A DNA stretch of 64,000 nt, taken from IMG/VR virus record IMGVR_UViG_3300012147_000001, positions 1 to 64,000 of that record; one strand, given 5' to 3'. A program made the translations under genes and the position numbers. Below, piece after piece: positions 1 to 10,552 of the stretch (its first letter is position 1; every line of letters starts with the position of its first letter). A model generated the notes under the pieces. That model saw only the letters and a list, made by a program, of their open reading frames with translations, did not search any database and was not told the DNA's origin. Origin of the DNA: a virus.

Positions 1-75
1 AAAGTACGTGCAGATGAAGCTTTAGTTAGAGAATCACAAGCTGCTTTAGGACAACAAAACGCTAATCGTAGATAG
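1..75 (+). CDS. 3' end of an unidentified late gene
   Basis: An open frame enters from the left edge and ends with TAG at 73-75, giving 24 residues rich in Ala, Gln and charged residues. It lies in the late operon directly upstream of the virion RNA polymerase gene, the position of gp51 in phage N4. Too little is present to assign a function. Confidence 0.6.
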   Translation, partial: KVRADEALVRESQAALGQQNANRR

Positions 76-105
76 TCGATGACTATGTAAAATGTAATGT
101 GATAT

Positions 106-141
106 GCTCTACCTAATAATAATTTAGGTAGAGCTTTTTTT
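106..141 (+). terminator. Strong intrinsic terminator abutting the virion RNA polymerase start codon
   Basis: A perfect 11-bp stem (106-116 with 124-134), a 7-nt loop and seven T residues (135-141) form a textbook Rho-independent terminator. The last T is followed directly by the ATG of the next gene. The only AGG/GAG that could act as a Shine-Dalgarno lies inside the 3' arm of the stem. The element can therefore both reduce read-through into the polymerase gene and mask its ribosome site. Confidence 0.85.
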
Positions 142-3100
142 ATGGCATTAAGTGATGACAAACTTCAAAAACTTCAAATACAAGGTGGTTTAGCTACTAA
201 CAGAGTTACTGGTACTACTCGTACTCAACGTATAGAAGAAGAAGCTGCTAGAAAAAGACTTAGACTTGGTGACGGTAAAGCTGCCAATGTTGATGACTAC
301 GTAACATTAAATCCTTTTGCATCTCAAGAAGAAATACAAAATTTTGGTTTAGAGCGTAACTACCTAAACCAGAAACAAGAACTTTTAAAAACTTTAGAAG
401 CTAGACGCTTTGAGCAACACAATCCTTATGATTTTAGTGAATTAGCTGGTGATACTGCTAATTCTATAGCTAAAGGTGTTCTTGCAGCAGGTGAAGTAGC
501 ATATGGTGCTGGAAATTTATTATCAAAATACAACGTTCCTGCATTACTTTACAACAATTTAATAGCTGAAGAAGATGACGAACAAATTTCTTTAGATAAT
601 CTTACAGGTGGATTCTCACAAAACTTTGCAGAAAGTAGAAATATTCTTGACGGAATGTTGCAATCTGAAAACCAAACTGCTGATATGGAACGTATTGAAA
701 GATATGGTGCAGAGTTTACCGCTAAATCTGATGAACAAACAAAAGCTGAAATTGAAGCAGGTAATAGTGAGTGGTTTGCTGAAGCAAAAAACATTGGTCG
801 TAAAGCACTTGATACTGCTGAACGTTATTTAAGAAACCCTGCTGTTGTTGCTCAACAAGTAGTAGAAGAAGTTCCTTCATTAATAACAGCTGGTGCTATT
901 GGTAAAGTAGCAGCCACAGGTGTTGGAAAACAAGCTGCCGCAAAACAAGCAACTAAAAGAGAATTAAATGAAGTTACTGACTTATTAAAAAAACAAGATA
1001 ATAAAGCAGTAGTTGATAGATATTTAAAAAGTAAAGCTGGTAAAGAAAAAGTAGGTAGAGCAGCAGAAGCAGCAGGTGTAACACAAGCCGCTGTTGGTGA
1101 AGCTATGAGTAATGCCATACAAACAAAAGGTGAAATTCTTGGTTTAACAGAACAAGCATTAGCTGAAGGTAGTCCAGCATATAATGAAATGAGAGCCAGT
1201 GGTTTAAGTCACGAACAAGCTCGCATGAGATTATCAGAACAAGCATTTGATATTGTTGTTGGTTTAACATTACCACTAGCTGCTGTTTCATCTAAAGTAT
1301 CTGGTGCTGGTAAGTTAGAAGGTACGTTATTTCTTAAAGGTAGTGAGGTATCTAAACCATTTCTTAAAGTAGCAGGTGCTACTGCTATTGAAGGTTTAGA
1401 AGAAGCATTTCAAGGAGGTACAGGACAAGCAGTACAAAACTTTGCTACTCGTGAAACAGCAGACAGTACTCAATCGTTAACCGAAGGAGTAGGTGAAGCT
1501 ATCGGAGAATCAGCAGTAGTAGGTGCTGGTACTGGTGTAGCAATCACAGGAATAACTACTGCACCTGAAATATTTAGTGCTACTGCAAAAGATGTTAAAA
1601 AATTAGCTAATCAAGCAGATAAAGGAATTAAGCTTGCTGCTAATTCAATTGCGAAAGCAACAGACCCTAAAGTAGTTAAAGATGCTATTAAAAGTGGTAA
1701 TGCTAGTGAAATACTAAACACCGAATCTAAAACATATAATCCAGAAGATGCAATTAAAGTTTTACAAAGTCAGCAATTTTTTCCTGTTAAAGAAGAAAAT
1801 GAAAGTGATACTGATTTTGGTACTCGTTCTCAACGTTATATTGAAGAATTAGTAACACACGGTCAAAAATATGCATTAAGAGTAATGGAAAAAAATAAAG
1901 ATTTAGACCCTACTAGCAAGGAAGCTATTAAAAATATGAGCGACCTTAAAAGAACTACACAAATAGTTAATGGATTAAAAGCTCAAGTAGGTATTAAAGA
2001 TTTTCGTGGTGCTATTGCTGCATTAAAAACTGACCCTGAAAACGCTGCTGCTGTAAAAGAAATTTTGCTTGGTTCAATGCAAAGCGTAACTACTAGTCCA
2101 ATATCAGTAGAACAAGCTCAAGAAATTATTGATTCAGGTGAGTTAACTGAAAATGAAATAAAAAAAGCTAAAATATTTATAAAAAGTAAAAACAATCAAA
2201 GTGAAGTCAGTAATGCAATTAAAAACGGTGATAAAGGTAGAATTGGTTTAAATCAACATACTGAGCTAATCACTAGTACTGTAGACCAAGGTGATAAAAA
2301 AACTGCTAGAACTTTGCTTAATAATTTAAGTAAATTTAATAAATCTCAAAATGATAAAGCAATTAAAACTAGACAGGCTTTTGATAAAGTTAGAAACAGT
2401 GATAACCCAAATATAGCAATAAACATTAGTGGTGATACTTGGAAGTTTAATATTACTAAAAAAACTCCAGAAAGTTTTATAAACAATATTGAAACAGATA
2501 ACCAAGCAGTAACTGAGACTTTTAAAAGCTTAAGAGACTATGCTGTTAGTGTATTTATTGAAGGTAAAAATAATAATGTTCGAGCTGAGAATACAGGAAG
2601 CACAGAAAGCACAACTACTGACAGTACAAGAAGCCAATCAACTGATGGAGTTTCTAATAGAAACGAAACAGAGATACAACCAGACAATAGAGTTTCCAGA
2701 GAATCTGGAGTTTTTGTTGAACAAGATGGAACTGGTACTGTTGAACGAACAGCTAATGACAATGCACTAAGCGAAGGTGAACAAGCACAGACGACTGCAA
2801 CGCAGGAGGATAGTGCGGGTGAGCCTGAAGCTAATACACTAACACCTTTTAATAAAATAATGGGTGAAAGTGGTAATAATGATTCTGTAAACCAATTACA
2901 AAATAGTATTCAAGAGTTTGAAACTTTAGATAATTTTGAAAGCGTTGAAACTCTTGAAGAAGAAGAAGCTCTTGAAGCTCAATATATTACTAATATTGAA
3001 AACGTTATTGAAAGTGTTAAAAACGTAAACACAGATAACTACGGTCAACCTATTAAAGATATGCAAGCAGACATTATTAGTCAGCTAGAATTAGGTATGC

Positions 3101-6100
3101 AAGATGTTGCAACAGATGTTGTAGAAGAAGCTGCAAATTTTGTTCGAGAAATTAGAGATATTGATAACAGTAATTTACCATTAACTCAAAAAGGTAATAG
3201 AAATGCTCAAAATCAACAAAGGAATACAGAAACGCAGACGACTCCAGAACAAACAACGTTGCAAGAGGAAAATCAAGAAAATACTAATAGCGAACCAACG
3301 GGAAGAAGAATTAATCCAGACAACTTAAGAACTAATTCAGTAGGTGAAACTATTGAAATTGAAGGAGACCCTGTTAATTCTAGTTATTTAACTAACAAAA
3401 TAATGAACAGTCGTATTGGTAAATGGTTTAGAGCCAAAAAGAAAGTATCTGCCTTTAACAAAGTAGACAACTTTTTTGATAAATACGACACAATAGAAGG
3501 TCTTAATGATGAAGACAGAGTTAATCTTGCACGAGTAAAAGTATTTGTGCAAAAGTTTGCTGACACTGTAGATAGTGTCGTAGGTATGAAACCTGAAGCA
3601 GGTTTACAAACTCACTTGGCTCAATTGTTAATGAACGAAGGTAGTACAACGTATAAAGACGGACTAGACCCTAATGTTATGAATGCTATCGCATTAGGTG
3701 CATTTAATTGGATTGGTTCTCGTGGTAGACAGTCACTTACAAGAACTGAAAATGATATTAGAGAAACAGTTGGTGTAGATGACACAGTAACTATTCCACA
3801 AGATGTTGCTAATTTTTATATAGATAAAGGTATTCCATCGTTTTTAGTAGAAGCTGAAATGGGTAAATACATTGCTGATGTACTTGGATTATCAATTGAC
3901 CCAAATTCAGAAGCTCCTGTAGAAGCCAGAGAGAAGCTAGAATTATCATTAGGTGGAATGGCATACCTAACATTAGAAAAAATGGGTATGATTGAAACCA
4001 GAGATGATAAAGGTAAATATCTATACACTACTGCACCTAAACAAGATGCTATAGATGGTTTTTACCAAGAAAAAACTTCAAAAGGTGCTTTAACAGATTT
4101 TAGACATACTAAACTAGTTGAAAATAATCGAACAGCAAGTCTTGAAAACTTGTTTACTGCATTAGCAGAGCCATTTGAAAAAATGCTTGAAATTGATTAT
4201 CAATTTAAACAACCTTCTTTTGAGCCAAAAACAAAACCTCCTACCATGAATAATAGAGGTAATACTAAACTCAGTAATTCACAAAAAGAAGGTATAGATA
4301 AATACAACAAACGTAAATGGAAAATGAATCCATTGTTTGTTGAGATGGTAGAAATTCTTGGTGATGATGTATTACGTGATGTTATGGGTTATGACTTTTC
4401 ATTAATAAAAAATACAAAAACAGGAAAAGTATCAAGTAACAAAACACATGCTGTAAACCTAGCTGGTGCAGAAGGTAAAAACAACGGTATTGATAGAAGT
4501 TTAAATAATCTTAAAAACTTTGTTAATCACCTTACTGAAAAAGGTTTAGGTTACGTAAATCAAACTTTTCATTTTAATACAGTAGTTGATAGTACGGGTC
4601 GTAACCGTATGGATAACAAACTTATTAATCCACAAACAGATAAGCTTCATCGTAATTCTATGATTATGGAAGGATGGGATTACAGTGTTAATAATATAGA
4701 AAGTAGAAACTTTTTTAAATTAGCAGTAGCTCAAGCATTTGGTGTGTCTATTGATAAATTATCAATGGAAGAGTCTTTAAAACAGGTAAATAATTTATTT
4801 GATTCTAATACTGTTGAAGGTAGATTAGTTCAAAATGCTGTACAAGCTATTAGAAAATTACGCAGTACTGAAGCCAAAACTGAAGATGAAATAGCTAAAT
4901 ATCGTAAAGCAATTCAAACTGTCGTTAATCCTAAAAAATATGGATACCATAGTGCAGACGTAGGTGGAGAAGGAGCACATACTTTAGCTGGTTTAATGGC
5001 TATGGTTGATTATTCAGCAACAAAACCTTTTAATGCTAATTTATCGTTAGAGATTGATGGTTTAACTAATGGAACTGCATTAGCACTTTTAATGTTTGCT
5101 CCAAGTAATCAAGCAGACCAAGATACTTGGTTAGCACGTACTGGTATATTCACCAATGGAATGACTTCTTTTGCTCAATACAAAGAGCAAATACAAGGTG
5201 CTCAAGACAACTACGAAGCATTAGCTAGTAGATTAAGTGATAACTTAACAAAAGGTATTGAAGGACAATTATTTGATAATTTTGGTAAGCAATTACTTAA
5301 TCAAGATTTAATAAAAGTAATAAGACCTATTGGTAACATATTAGCTAAACTAAATAATAAAAATATGGTTAAGTTTGGTTTAGTACGTTCTGTTGCTAAA
5401 AACCCAGTAATGATAGGTAATTACGGAGCAGGTGTTACTAAAGTAGTGCAAGAATTTAGTCAGGAAGTTATTAACAATTTTTACGACACAATAGAAACTG
5501 CTGTTGCTGATAATGATTTTGCAAAGTTAGTACAACTTAATGATGAATTAAGTAGAGTAGTTTTGGGTGATAACTACAAAGGAAATGGTGTTGGTTTAAT
5601 TTACATTGATGGTAATGGAAATCCTCGTGGTAAAAATTGGAAACAAGCTGCATTAAATTTTACATTAAATTCTGAAGACAGTAATAAATTTAGACTACAA
5701 GTGACAAGCACTTTTGGTGCAATTATGCGTTTGTCTATGGAACAAGAATTTGGTGAAATAAGAGAAGAACGTAGTAAGTTTAATACTTTAATAAATGCAC
5801 ATAATGCTTTATTTAGAGCTGCTTACGACACTGAAGTTGAAAAAGCGATAGCTGAAAATTCTGAAAGTATTTTAACGTTTAAAAAGAAACAAGAAATACT
5901 TAAAAAAATTGCTAAATTTAAACCTGAAATTAAACATGTTCAATCAGAAGATATGTTTGACCAAATGCCAGTAACAACTGAAATTAGAGTTGATAGTAGA
6001 AATGCTGCTCAAGCAGTAGAAGTTCCAAAAGTTAGCGATAGTTTGCCTAATTCTCCTATTGGAAATAACTTAAGAACTTATGCACAAACACAAACTTTTA

Positions 6101-9100
6101 CAAGCAATGGAGCTAAAGGAACTGTTTACGCAGTGCAGTCAACTGAGTCTGGAATAGTAATTGAAGTACTTAAACAAGATGCACCAGTTTTACAAGTTTA
6201 TGATGGTTTATTGGTTAATCCAAATAACGCAATTGAAGTAGCTCAAATAGCTAACAAAGCAACAATAGATTTAAGTAAAAAAGGTAACTTATATAAAGAT
6301 TTAGCTAACAGTGTGCAACGTGCTATTAGAGGTTTACCTAATGAATATTTAGAACTAGCTAATATTTATCTTAAAGATGAAATTAATCATGATTCTAAAA
6401 AAGAAACTCCAATGGATGTTGTTAAAAATGCTTTAATTAATACTGTAGCTATACAACAATCTAGAGCAGATTTATACGGAAGAATAAAAGCTGTTAATCA
6501 ATATGCATTTCCTAGTGGTGAACATAGTTTATTAAATGAAACTGAAGAAACTAATCAAAGTTTAGTAAATGATTTTGTTTTAAATATTAAAAACAAAAAT
6601 GGTGTATTAAATTCATCACCAGAAGGTGAAACACCTAATGGCATTGAAAAATTAAATACTAAACTAAATCTTAATAATATTGTTGGTTTACTTAATAGTG
6701 CAAGAAGCTCTAGTACTACTAAATCAAGTAATGGTCATTTTGCTTATTTGCAGGAGCTTCTAGGAGACACATACAACGGTTTTATTACTGAGCTTAAGCT
6801 TAAGGTATCTGAATCAAATGCACCTAACAGCGGTGTATACGATTTCACTGCTAAAGAAATTAGAACCAACGTAAACACTGGTCATAAACAAAGCCCTACT
6901 GAAATGGGTCAAGATGAAATCTTAGCTCACGAAGTTGTACATAGTATTACTAAAAATGCTTTAGAAACTAATAATATATTAGCAAACGAAATACGTAAGC
7001 TAATGAAACAAGCTAAAGCTAAAATTACCCCAAAAGATTTTGAAGTAAATGGTTTAAGTTCAGAAGAAGCTTTAATAGCTTATAACTACATATTTGAAAA
7101 CCCGAATAAAACTATTAAAGGTTACTCTGTTGGTGTACACGAGTTTGTTGCTTATGGTTTAACAAATGAACACTTTATGAATTTGTTAAGAGATAAAGTA
7201 GATACTAATTACAATCCTAATGGAGTAGAGAGTACTGTTGTTGGTAAGCTAAGAGCATTTTATAGCAAAATGGTTAATATGTTTTCTGACAAATTACGTA
7301 AAACAAATAATTTAACAGCAGATAAAAAATTACTAGAACTTACTAGACAGTTAATGCAAAACGAATTAAATGCTAAACAAAGAATAGTAAATACCAGTTT
7401 AGTAGAGAAATTTGAAGAAGGCACTAAAACAGCATTATTGTCTTATATTCAGCGTCCAATATTAGCATTACTTAATGCTGACGTATTAACTAGAAATACT
7501 GATAATAAGTTATTAACTGTGGCTCAAGGTCTTGCAGCAATAGGTCGTATAACTGCTACAGGTCAAGTTGGGGAATTTAGAAAACAAATAAACAAAGTAA
7601 TGAATAGACTTGGTGCGACTGAAAATAATTTATTAATTGCTTTAATGAATGAAATTCAAGGTAGAACTGACGAAAATAATCGTTTTTACGAGCTTGCAAG
7701 AGAAGCACGTAAGCTTATTGACCAAGCAAGAGCAGATACTAGCGTTAATATAAAACGACACGTTAGAAAGCAATTTGGAAAAGAATTAACCAGCGATGAA
7801 GAAAAATCTTTAACAAGAGTATTACTTAAAACTGATTTGTCATCTCTTACTCAAAAGTATGGTGCTGAGGATATTCATAAATTAATTACAGACACTGATT
7901 TTTTAACAAGAGAAATTAAAAAAACGCATCAAGAATTAAGACAGTTTGGTAATAATACAAGATGGTACATTAGACAAGCTCAGTCACTTGGTCATTTTAT
8001 GGTTAATAATCAATTTACTGAAAGTTTTGGTTTAATGAATGCACATGCTATATCAAGAAAAGTTGGTCTTAATAGTTCAGTACCCACTAATGCAAGCCAA
8101 GCAGAACCAATAATAGATAGATTAGCTACTTTAACTGCATTACGTGTTACTGCTAAAGAATATCCAGCAGACATGAAAAGAGCAGTTACTGTGTTTGAAG
8201 AAGAATTTACACGTAGTAGTGACCCAGAAGAAAATGGAATCATATTTACTTTAATGAATCATGTTGATTATAAAAAACGAGCATCAGAACAATTATTTAA
8301 TAATAATCCAATGCTTGTTGAAAAAGGTTACATAAGAGAGATTTATAATCCTAATAAAAGTTTTAAAGTAGCTCCAACAGCAGACATCGAATTAATGGGT
8401 AAAGATGGTTTTACTGCTGTAGGTACAGTAGGTAAAGATGCATCTGACCCTAATACAACTTCAATGACTATGTATGTGACTGATATGGGTGCATTAGCTC
8501 CTTGGCAAGCTGGAGGTGTTTCTATCGCAGGTATGACTAATAAAGGTACTAAGTATTTTAATACTGTGGCTCAAACTACAATACCTAATTCACATAAAAC
8601 AGCAGTAAATGCTACAAATACTATGAAACAAAATAAATTAAAAGATGCTCAAAATATTTATAATGGAACAGCAAAAACACAAGCTAAAAATTCATTAGTA
8701 CCTTTGCTTGATGACCAAGGTAACGTAAGTGATTATAGATATGTGATGCAAGAAAAAACTAAAGATTTGTTAGATGTTAATATTCAATTAAGTGATGTAT
8801 TAGGTGCTATGGAAGGAAATATGAAATCTAAAGTGGCTGGTACTGAAATTAACAGTAAGTATGTGGAAGCTCTTGTAGAAGACTATAACACCAACTTTAA
8901 AACAGACCCTGAAAGATATGTGTTTGTTGGATTAAATTCTGACAGAGCAGACTTGGAAGAACTGTATAAAATGATGCCATCAGATATGAGAGCACAAATT
9001 AAAGCAGCAACAGGACAAGATGGTATTTTTGTAAAACAAGATATTGTTAAGTTAGTTTTTGGACAACGTAAGTTTAGTATTCCTCATTATTTTAGAGAAA

Positions 9101-10095
9101 AACAACGTTTAAATGATTTAAATGGTAAGTTAGGTAATATGTATTTATCAAAAGTATATAGAACTCTTGGCTCACCTAAAGCAGCTCATATAGAACAAAG
9201 CTGGCAAGAAGTTATTTCATTTGTAAAAGACACTATTGTTGTAAAAAGCATAGTAACTTTATTAGCAAACATTGCTAGTAACAATGTGTTGTTATGGTCT
9301 ATGGGTGTTGGATTTAAAGACATTCTTGTTCAACAAGAAAGAGCTGTTAAATTTGCTGAAAAGTATCAAGAAGATAAAGAAAAAATTGATGAAATTAGTA
9401 GAAACATTGTTGTAAATCAAAACAAAAAAGGTAATAGAACAGCTTTAATAGCAAAGCTTCAAGCAGAAAAAACTAAATTAGAAGATGAATTAATAACTAA
9501 TCCTGTACATGATTTAATTGAAGCAGGTGTTTATCAATCTATTATTGAAGATATAGATATGCTTGATGATGAATTTTCTTACTCAACTAAACTAGAAGAT
9601 TGGTTAGAGCCTGTAACAAGTAAAATACCTAAACAACTTAAAACTGTTGGTAATACTGTATTAATAAATCAAGGTACTCCTCTTTATGAGTTACTAAGAC
9701 GTAGTACACAGTTATCTGATTTTGCAGCTAGGTTTGCATTACATGAACACAACAAAAATAAAGGAATGGATGCTAAAGATTCAATTAACATGGTAGTAGA
9801 TACTTTTATTGATTACGATTTACCAACACATAAAGGTATTGAATATTTAAATAGTATGGGTGGTATTTTCTTTACTAAATTCTTTTTAAGAATACAAAAA
9901 GTAATATTAAATACTTTAGTAAACTCACCAGCAAGGTTTATTGGATTATATGAATTACAAGATTTGTTTGGTGGTTTATCTGACATTACTGATTCTTTTA
10001 TACTTACTAAAGACATTGGTTTTATGTTTAAAGACCCGATTGAAGCTTTAAGTGGATATTTTGATACACACCCATTAATACAATTACTTAAATAA
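142..10095 (+). CDS. Virion-encapsidated DNA-dependent RNA polymerase (N4 gp50-like), 3,317 aa
   Basis: Giant single-subunit RNA polymerase of the N4 vRNAP type, packaged in the capsid and injected with the DNA to transcribe early genes. The T7-like core is visible: the T/DxxGR motif at 1483-1487, motif A Asp1639 in LEIDGLTNG, motif B Arg1749, Lys1753 and Tyr1761-Gly1762 with exactly the T7 spacing, and motif C Asp2021 in QVYDGL (Tyr in place of the usual His). Spacing between these residues is close to that in N4 vRNAP. The core is flanked by about 1,470 N-terminal residues, including a Ser/Thr/Glu/Asn-rich linker around 810-1090, and about 1,300 C-terminal residues. The C-terminal part carries HEVVH (2263-2267) and a later HEF (2333-2335), resembling a zincin metalloprotease site. 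It is the last gene of the late operon and converges on the replication genes. ATG 142 is chosen because it directly follows a terminator. Confidence 0.93.
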   Translation: MALSDDKLQKLQIQGGLATNRVTGTTRTQRIEEEAARKRLRLGDGKAANVDDYVTLNPFASQEEIQNFGLERNYLNQKQELLKTLEARRFEQHNPYDFSELAGDTANSIAKGVLAAGEVAYGAGNLLSKYNVPALLYNNLIAEEDDEQISLDNLTGGFSQNFAESRNILDGMLQSENQTADMERIERYGAEFTAKSDEQTKAEIEAGNSEWFAEAKNIGRKALDTAERYLRNPAVVAQQVVEEVPSLITAGAIGKVAATGVGKQAAAKQATKRELNEVTDLLKKQDNKAVVDRYLKSKAGKEKVGRAAEAAGVTQAAVGEAMSNAIQTKGEILGLTEQALAEGSPAYNEMRASGLSHEQARMRLSEQAFDIVVGLTLPLAAVSSKVSGAGKLEGTLFLKGSEVSKPFLKVAGATAIEGLEEAFQGGTGQAVQNFATRETADSTQSLTEGVGEAIGESAVVGAGTGVAITGITTAPEIFSATAKDVKKLANQADKGIKLAANSIAKATDPKVVKDAIKSGNASEILNTESKTYNPEDAIKVLQSQQFFPVKEENESDTDFGTRSQRYIEELVTHGQKYALRVMEKNKDLDPTSKEAIKNMSDLKRTTQIVNGLKAQVGIKDFRGAIAALKTDPENAAAVKEILLGSMQSVTTSPISVEQAQEIIDSGELTENEIKKAKIFIKSKNNQSEVSNAIKNGDKGRIGLNQHTELITSTVDQGDKKTARTLLNNLSKFNKSQNDKAIKTRQAFDKVRNSDNPNIAINISGDTWKFNITKKTPESFINNIETDNQAVTETFKSLRDYAVSVFIEGKNNNVRAENTGSTESTTTDSTRSQSTDGVSNRNETEIQPDNRVSRESGVFVEQDGTGTVERTANDNALSEGEQAQTTATQEDSAGEPEANTLTPFNKIMGESGNNDSVNQLQNSIQEFETLDNFESVETLEEEEALEAQYITNIENVIESVKNVNTDNYGQPIKDMQADIISQLELGMQDVATDVVEEAANFVREIRDIDNSNLPLTQKGNRNAQNQQRNTETQTTPEQTTLQEENQENTNSEPTGRRINPDNLRTNSVGETIEIEGDPVNSSYLTNKIMNSRIGKWFRAKKKVSAFNKVDNFFDKYDTIEGLNDEDRVNLARVKVFVQKFADTVDSVVGMKPEAGLQTHLAQLLMNEGSTTYKDGLDPNVMNAIALGAFNWIGSRGRQSLTRTENDIRETVGVDDTVTIPQDVANFYIDKGIPSFLVEAEMGKYIADVLGLSIDPNSEAPVEAREKLELSLGGMAYLTLEKMGMIETRDDKGKYLYTTAPKQDAIDGFYQEKTSKGALTDFRHTKLVENNRTASLENLFTALAEPFEKMLEIDYQFKQPSFEPKTKPPTMNNRGNTKLSNSQKEGIDKYNKRKWKMNPLFVEMVEILGDDVLRDVMGYDFSLIKNTKTGKVSSNKTHAVNLAGAEGKNNGIDRSLNNLKNFVNHLTEKGLGYVNQTFHFNTVVDSTGRNRMDNKLINPQTDKLHRNSMIMEGWDYSVNNIESRNFFKLAVAQAFGVSIDKLSMEESLKQVNNLFDSNTVEGRLVQNAVQAIRKLRSTEAKTEDEIAKYRKAIQTVVNPKKYGYHSADVGGEGAHTLAGLMAMVDYSATKPFNANLSLEIDGLTNGTALALLMFAPSNQADQDTWLARTGIFTNGMTSFAQYKEQIQGAQDNYEALASRLSDNLTKGIEGQLFDNFGKQLLNQDLIKVIRPIGNILAKLNNKNMVKFGLVRSVAKNPVMIGNYGAGVTKVVQEFSQEVINNFYDTIETAVADNDFAKLVQLNDELSRVVLGDNYKGNGVGLIYIDGNGNPRGKNWKQAALNFTLNSEDSNKFRLQVTSTFGAIMRLSMEQEFGEIREERSKFNTLINAHNALFRAAYDTEVEKAIAENSESILTFKKKQEILKKIAKFKPEIKHVQSEDMFDQMPVTTEIRVDSRNAAQAVEVPKVSDSLPNSPIGNNLRTYAQTQTFTSNGAKGTVYAVQSTESGIVIEVLKQDAPVLQVYDGLLVNPNNAIEVAQIANKATIDLSKKGNLYKDLANSVQRAIRGLPNEYLELANIYLKDEINHDSKKETPMDVVKNALINTVAIQQSRADLYGRIKAVNQYAFPSGEHSLLNETEETNQSLVNDFVLNIKNKNGVLNSSPEGETPNGIEKLNTKLNLNNIVGLLNSARSSSTTKSSNGHFAYLQELLGDTYNGFITELKLKVSESNAPNSGVYDFTAKEIRTNVNTGHKQSPTEMGQDEILAHEVVHSITKNALETNNILANEIRKLMKQAKAKITPKDFEVNGLSSEEALIAYNYIFENPNKTIKGYSVGVHEFVAYGLTNEHFMNLLRDKVDTNYNPNGVESTVVGKLRAFYSKMVNMFSDKLRKTNNLTADKKLLELTRQLMQNELNAKQRIVNTSLVEKFEEGTKTALLSYIQRPILALLNADVLTRNTDNKLLTVAQGLAAIGRITATGQVGEFRKQINKVMNRLGATENNLLIALMNEIQGRTDENNRFYELAREARKLIDQARADTSVNIKRHVRKQFGKELTSDEEKSLTRVLLKTDLSSLTQKYGAEDIHKLITDTDFLTREIKKTHQELRQFGNNTRWYIRQAQSLGHFMVNNQFTESFGLMNAHAISRKVGLNSSVPTNASQAEPIIDRLATLTALRVTAKEYPADMKRAVTVFEEEFTRSSDPEENGIIFTLMNHVDYKKRASEQLFNNNPMLVEKGYIREIYNPNKSFKVAPTADIELMGKDGFTAVGTVGKDASDPNTTSMTMYVTDMGALAPWQAGGVSIAGMTNKGTKYFNTVAQTTIPNSHKTAVNATNTMKQNKLKDAQNIYNGTAKTQAKNSLVPLLDDQGNVSDYRYVMQEKTKDLLDVNIQLSDVLGAMEGNMKSKVAGTEINSKYVEALVEDYNTNFKTDPERYVFVGLNSDRADLEELYKMMPSDMRAQIKAATGQDGIFVKQDIVKLVFGQRKFSIPHYFREKQRLNDLNGKLGNMYLSKVYRTLGSPKAAHIEQSWQEVISFVKDTIVVKSIVTLLANIASNNVLLWSMGVGFKDILVQQERAVKFAEKYQEDKEKIDEISRNIVVNQNKKGNRTALIAKLQAEKTKLEDELITNPVHDLIEAGVYQSIIEDIDMLDDEFSYSTKLEDWLEPVTSKIPKQLKTVGNTVLINQGTPLYELLRRSTQLSDFAARFALHEHNKNKGMDAKDSINMVVDTFIDYDLPTHKGIEYLNSMGGIFFTKFFLRIQKVILNTLVNSPARFIGLYELQDLFGGLSDITDSFILTKDIGFMFKDPIEALSGYFDTHPLIQLLK

Positions 10096-10099
10096 AAAA

Positions 10100-10127
10100 A
10101 CACCCCCAAGCCGAAGCAAGGGGGTGT
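10100..10127. terminator. Bidirectional terminator between convergent late and replication operons
   Basis: An 8-bp GC-rich stem (10100-10107 with 10120-10127) has A residues on its left and T residues on its right (10131-10135), so it can stop transcription from both sides. It lies between the stop codon of the virion RNA polymerase gene (10095) and the last gene of the leftward block (10138). Confidence 0.85.
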
Positions 10128-10137
10128 ATATTTTTAG

Positions 10138-10371
10138 TTAAAGTTTTTGGTTTAGTTTTTCAGCTTCTTGAAGCTTTTCACGTAACCGCCAGACGTATTG
10201 CATAGCATCACCAAGTTCATCAATAAGATGACTACACCATTCAACAGAATTAAGGTCTTCTCTGTCCATTGTGACACCATATTTATTAAATCCAAGGTGA
10301 CTGCGACTATCAAAGTAATTTTTGATTTCGCTAGTTACCCGAACTTCTGGACATGTATTATTTTGGTTCAC
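10138..10371 (-). CDS. Small phage protein, MazG-like motif
   Basis: A 77-residue protein containing a KYG...R.DL...EW..HLIDELGDAMQYVWRL pattern, seen in many small phage proteins that resemble all-alpha MazG nucleotide pyrophosphohydrolases. The E..DE..DA residues would be the metal-binding helix. It is the last gene of the leftward block and overlaps the gene before it by 14 bases. The activity is inferred only from this pattern. Confidence 0.6.
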   Translation of the reverse strand: MNQNNTCPEVRVTSEIKNYFDSRSHLGFNKYGVTMDREDLNSVEWCSHLIDELGDAMQYVWRLREKLQEAEKLNQKL

Positions 10372-10552
10372 TTATAATTTCCCTTAGTTTTAATTCATTG
10401 TAATAAACAAAAAAACCAGCATTATACATAGCTAATCCATGTGAACCATCTTGACAAGATTCCCAGTGCTCACATCGTTTACTAATAAGGTCACATTTAT
10501 CTTGAAGTTCTTGGTTTGACATTGCAATTGCTTCATTTTCTCTATTTGTCAT
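10358..10552 (-). CDS. Hypothetical 64-aa protein
   Basis: No recognised family. It is hydrophilic with three cysteines and overlaps both neighbours by 11-14 bases, typical of translationally coupled phage genes. The first Met and Met11 are both possible starts; the overlap favours the first. Confidence 0.6.
   Translation of the reverse strand: MTNRENEAIAMSNQELQDKCDLISKRCEHWESCQDGSHGLAMYNAGFFVYYNELKLREIISEPK

Noticed and set aside
10100-10127. Possible promoter hairpin at the convergent end
   Set aside because: The stem has long loop and A/T tracts on both sides, as expected for a bidirectional terminator.
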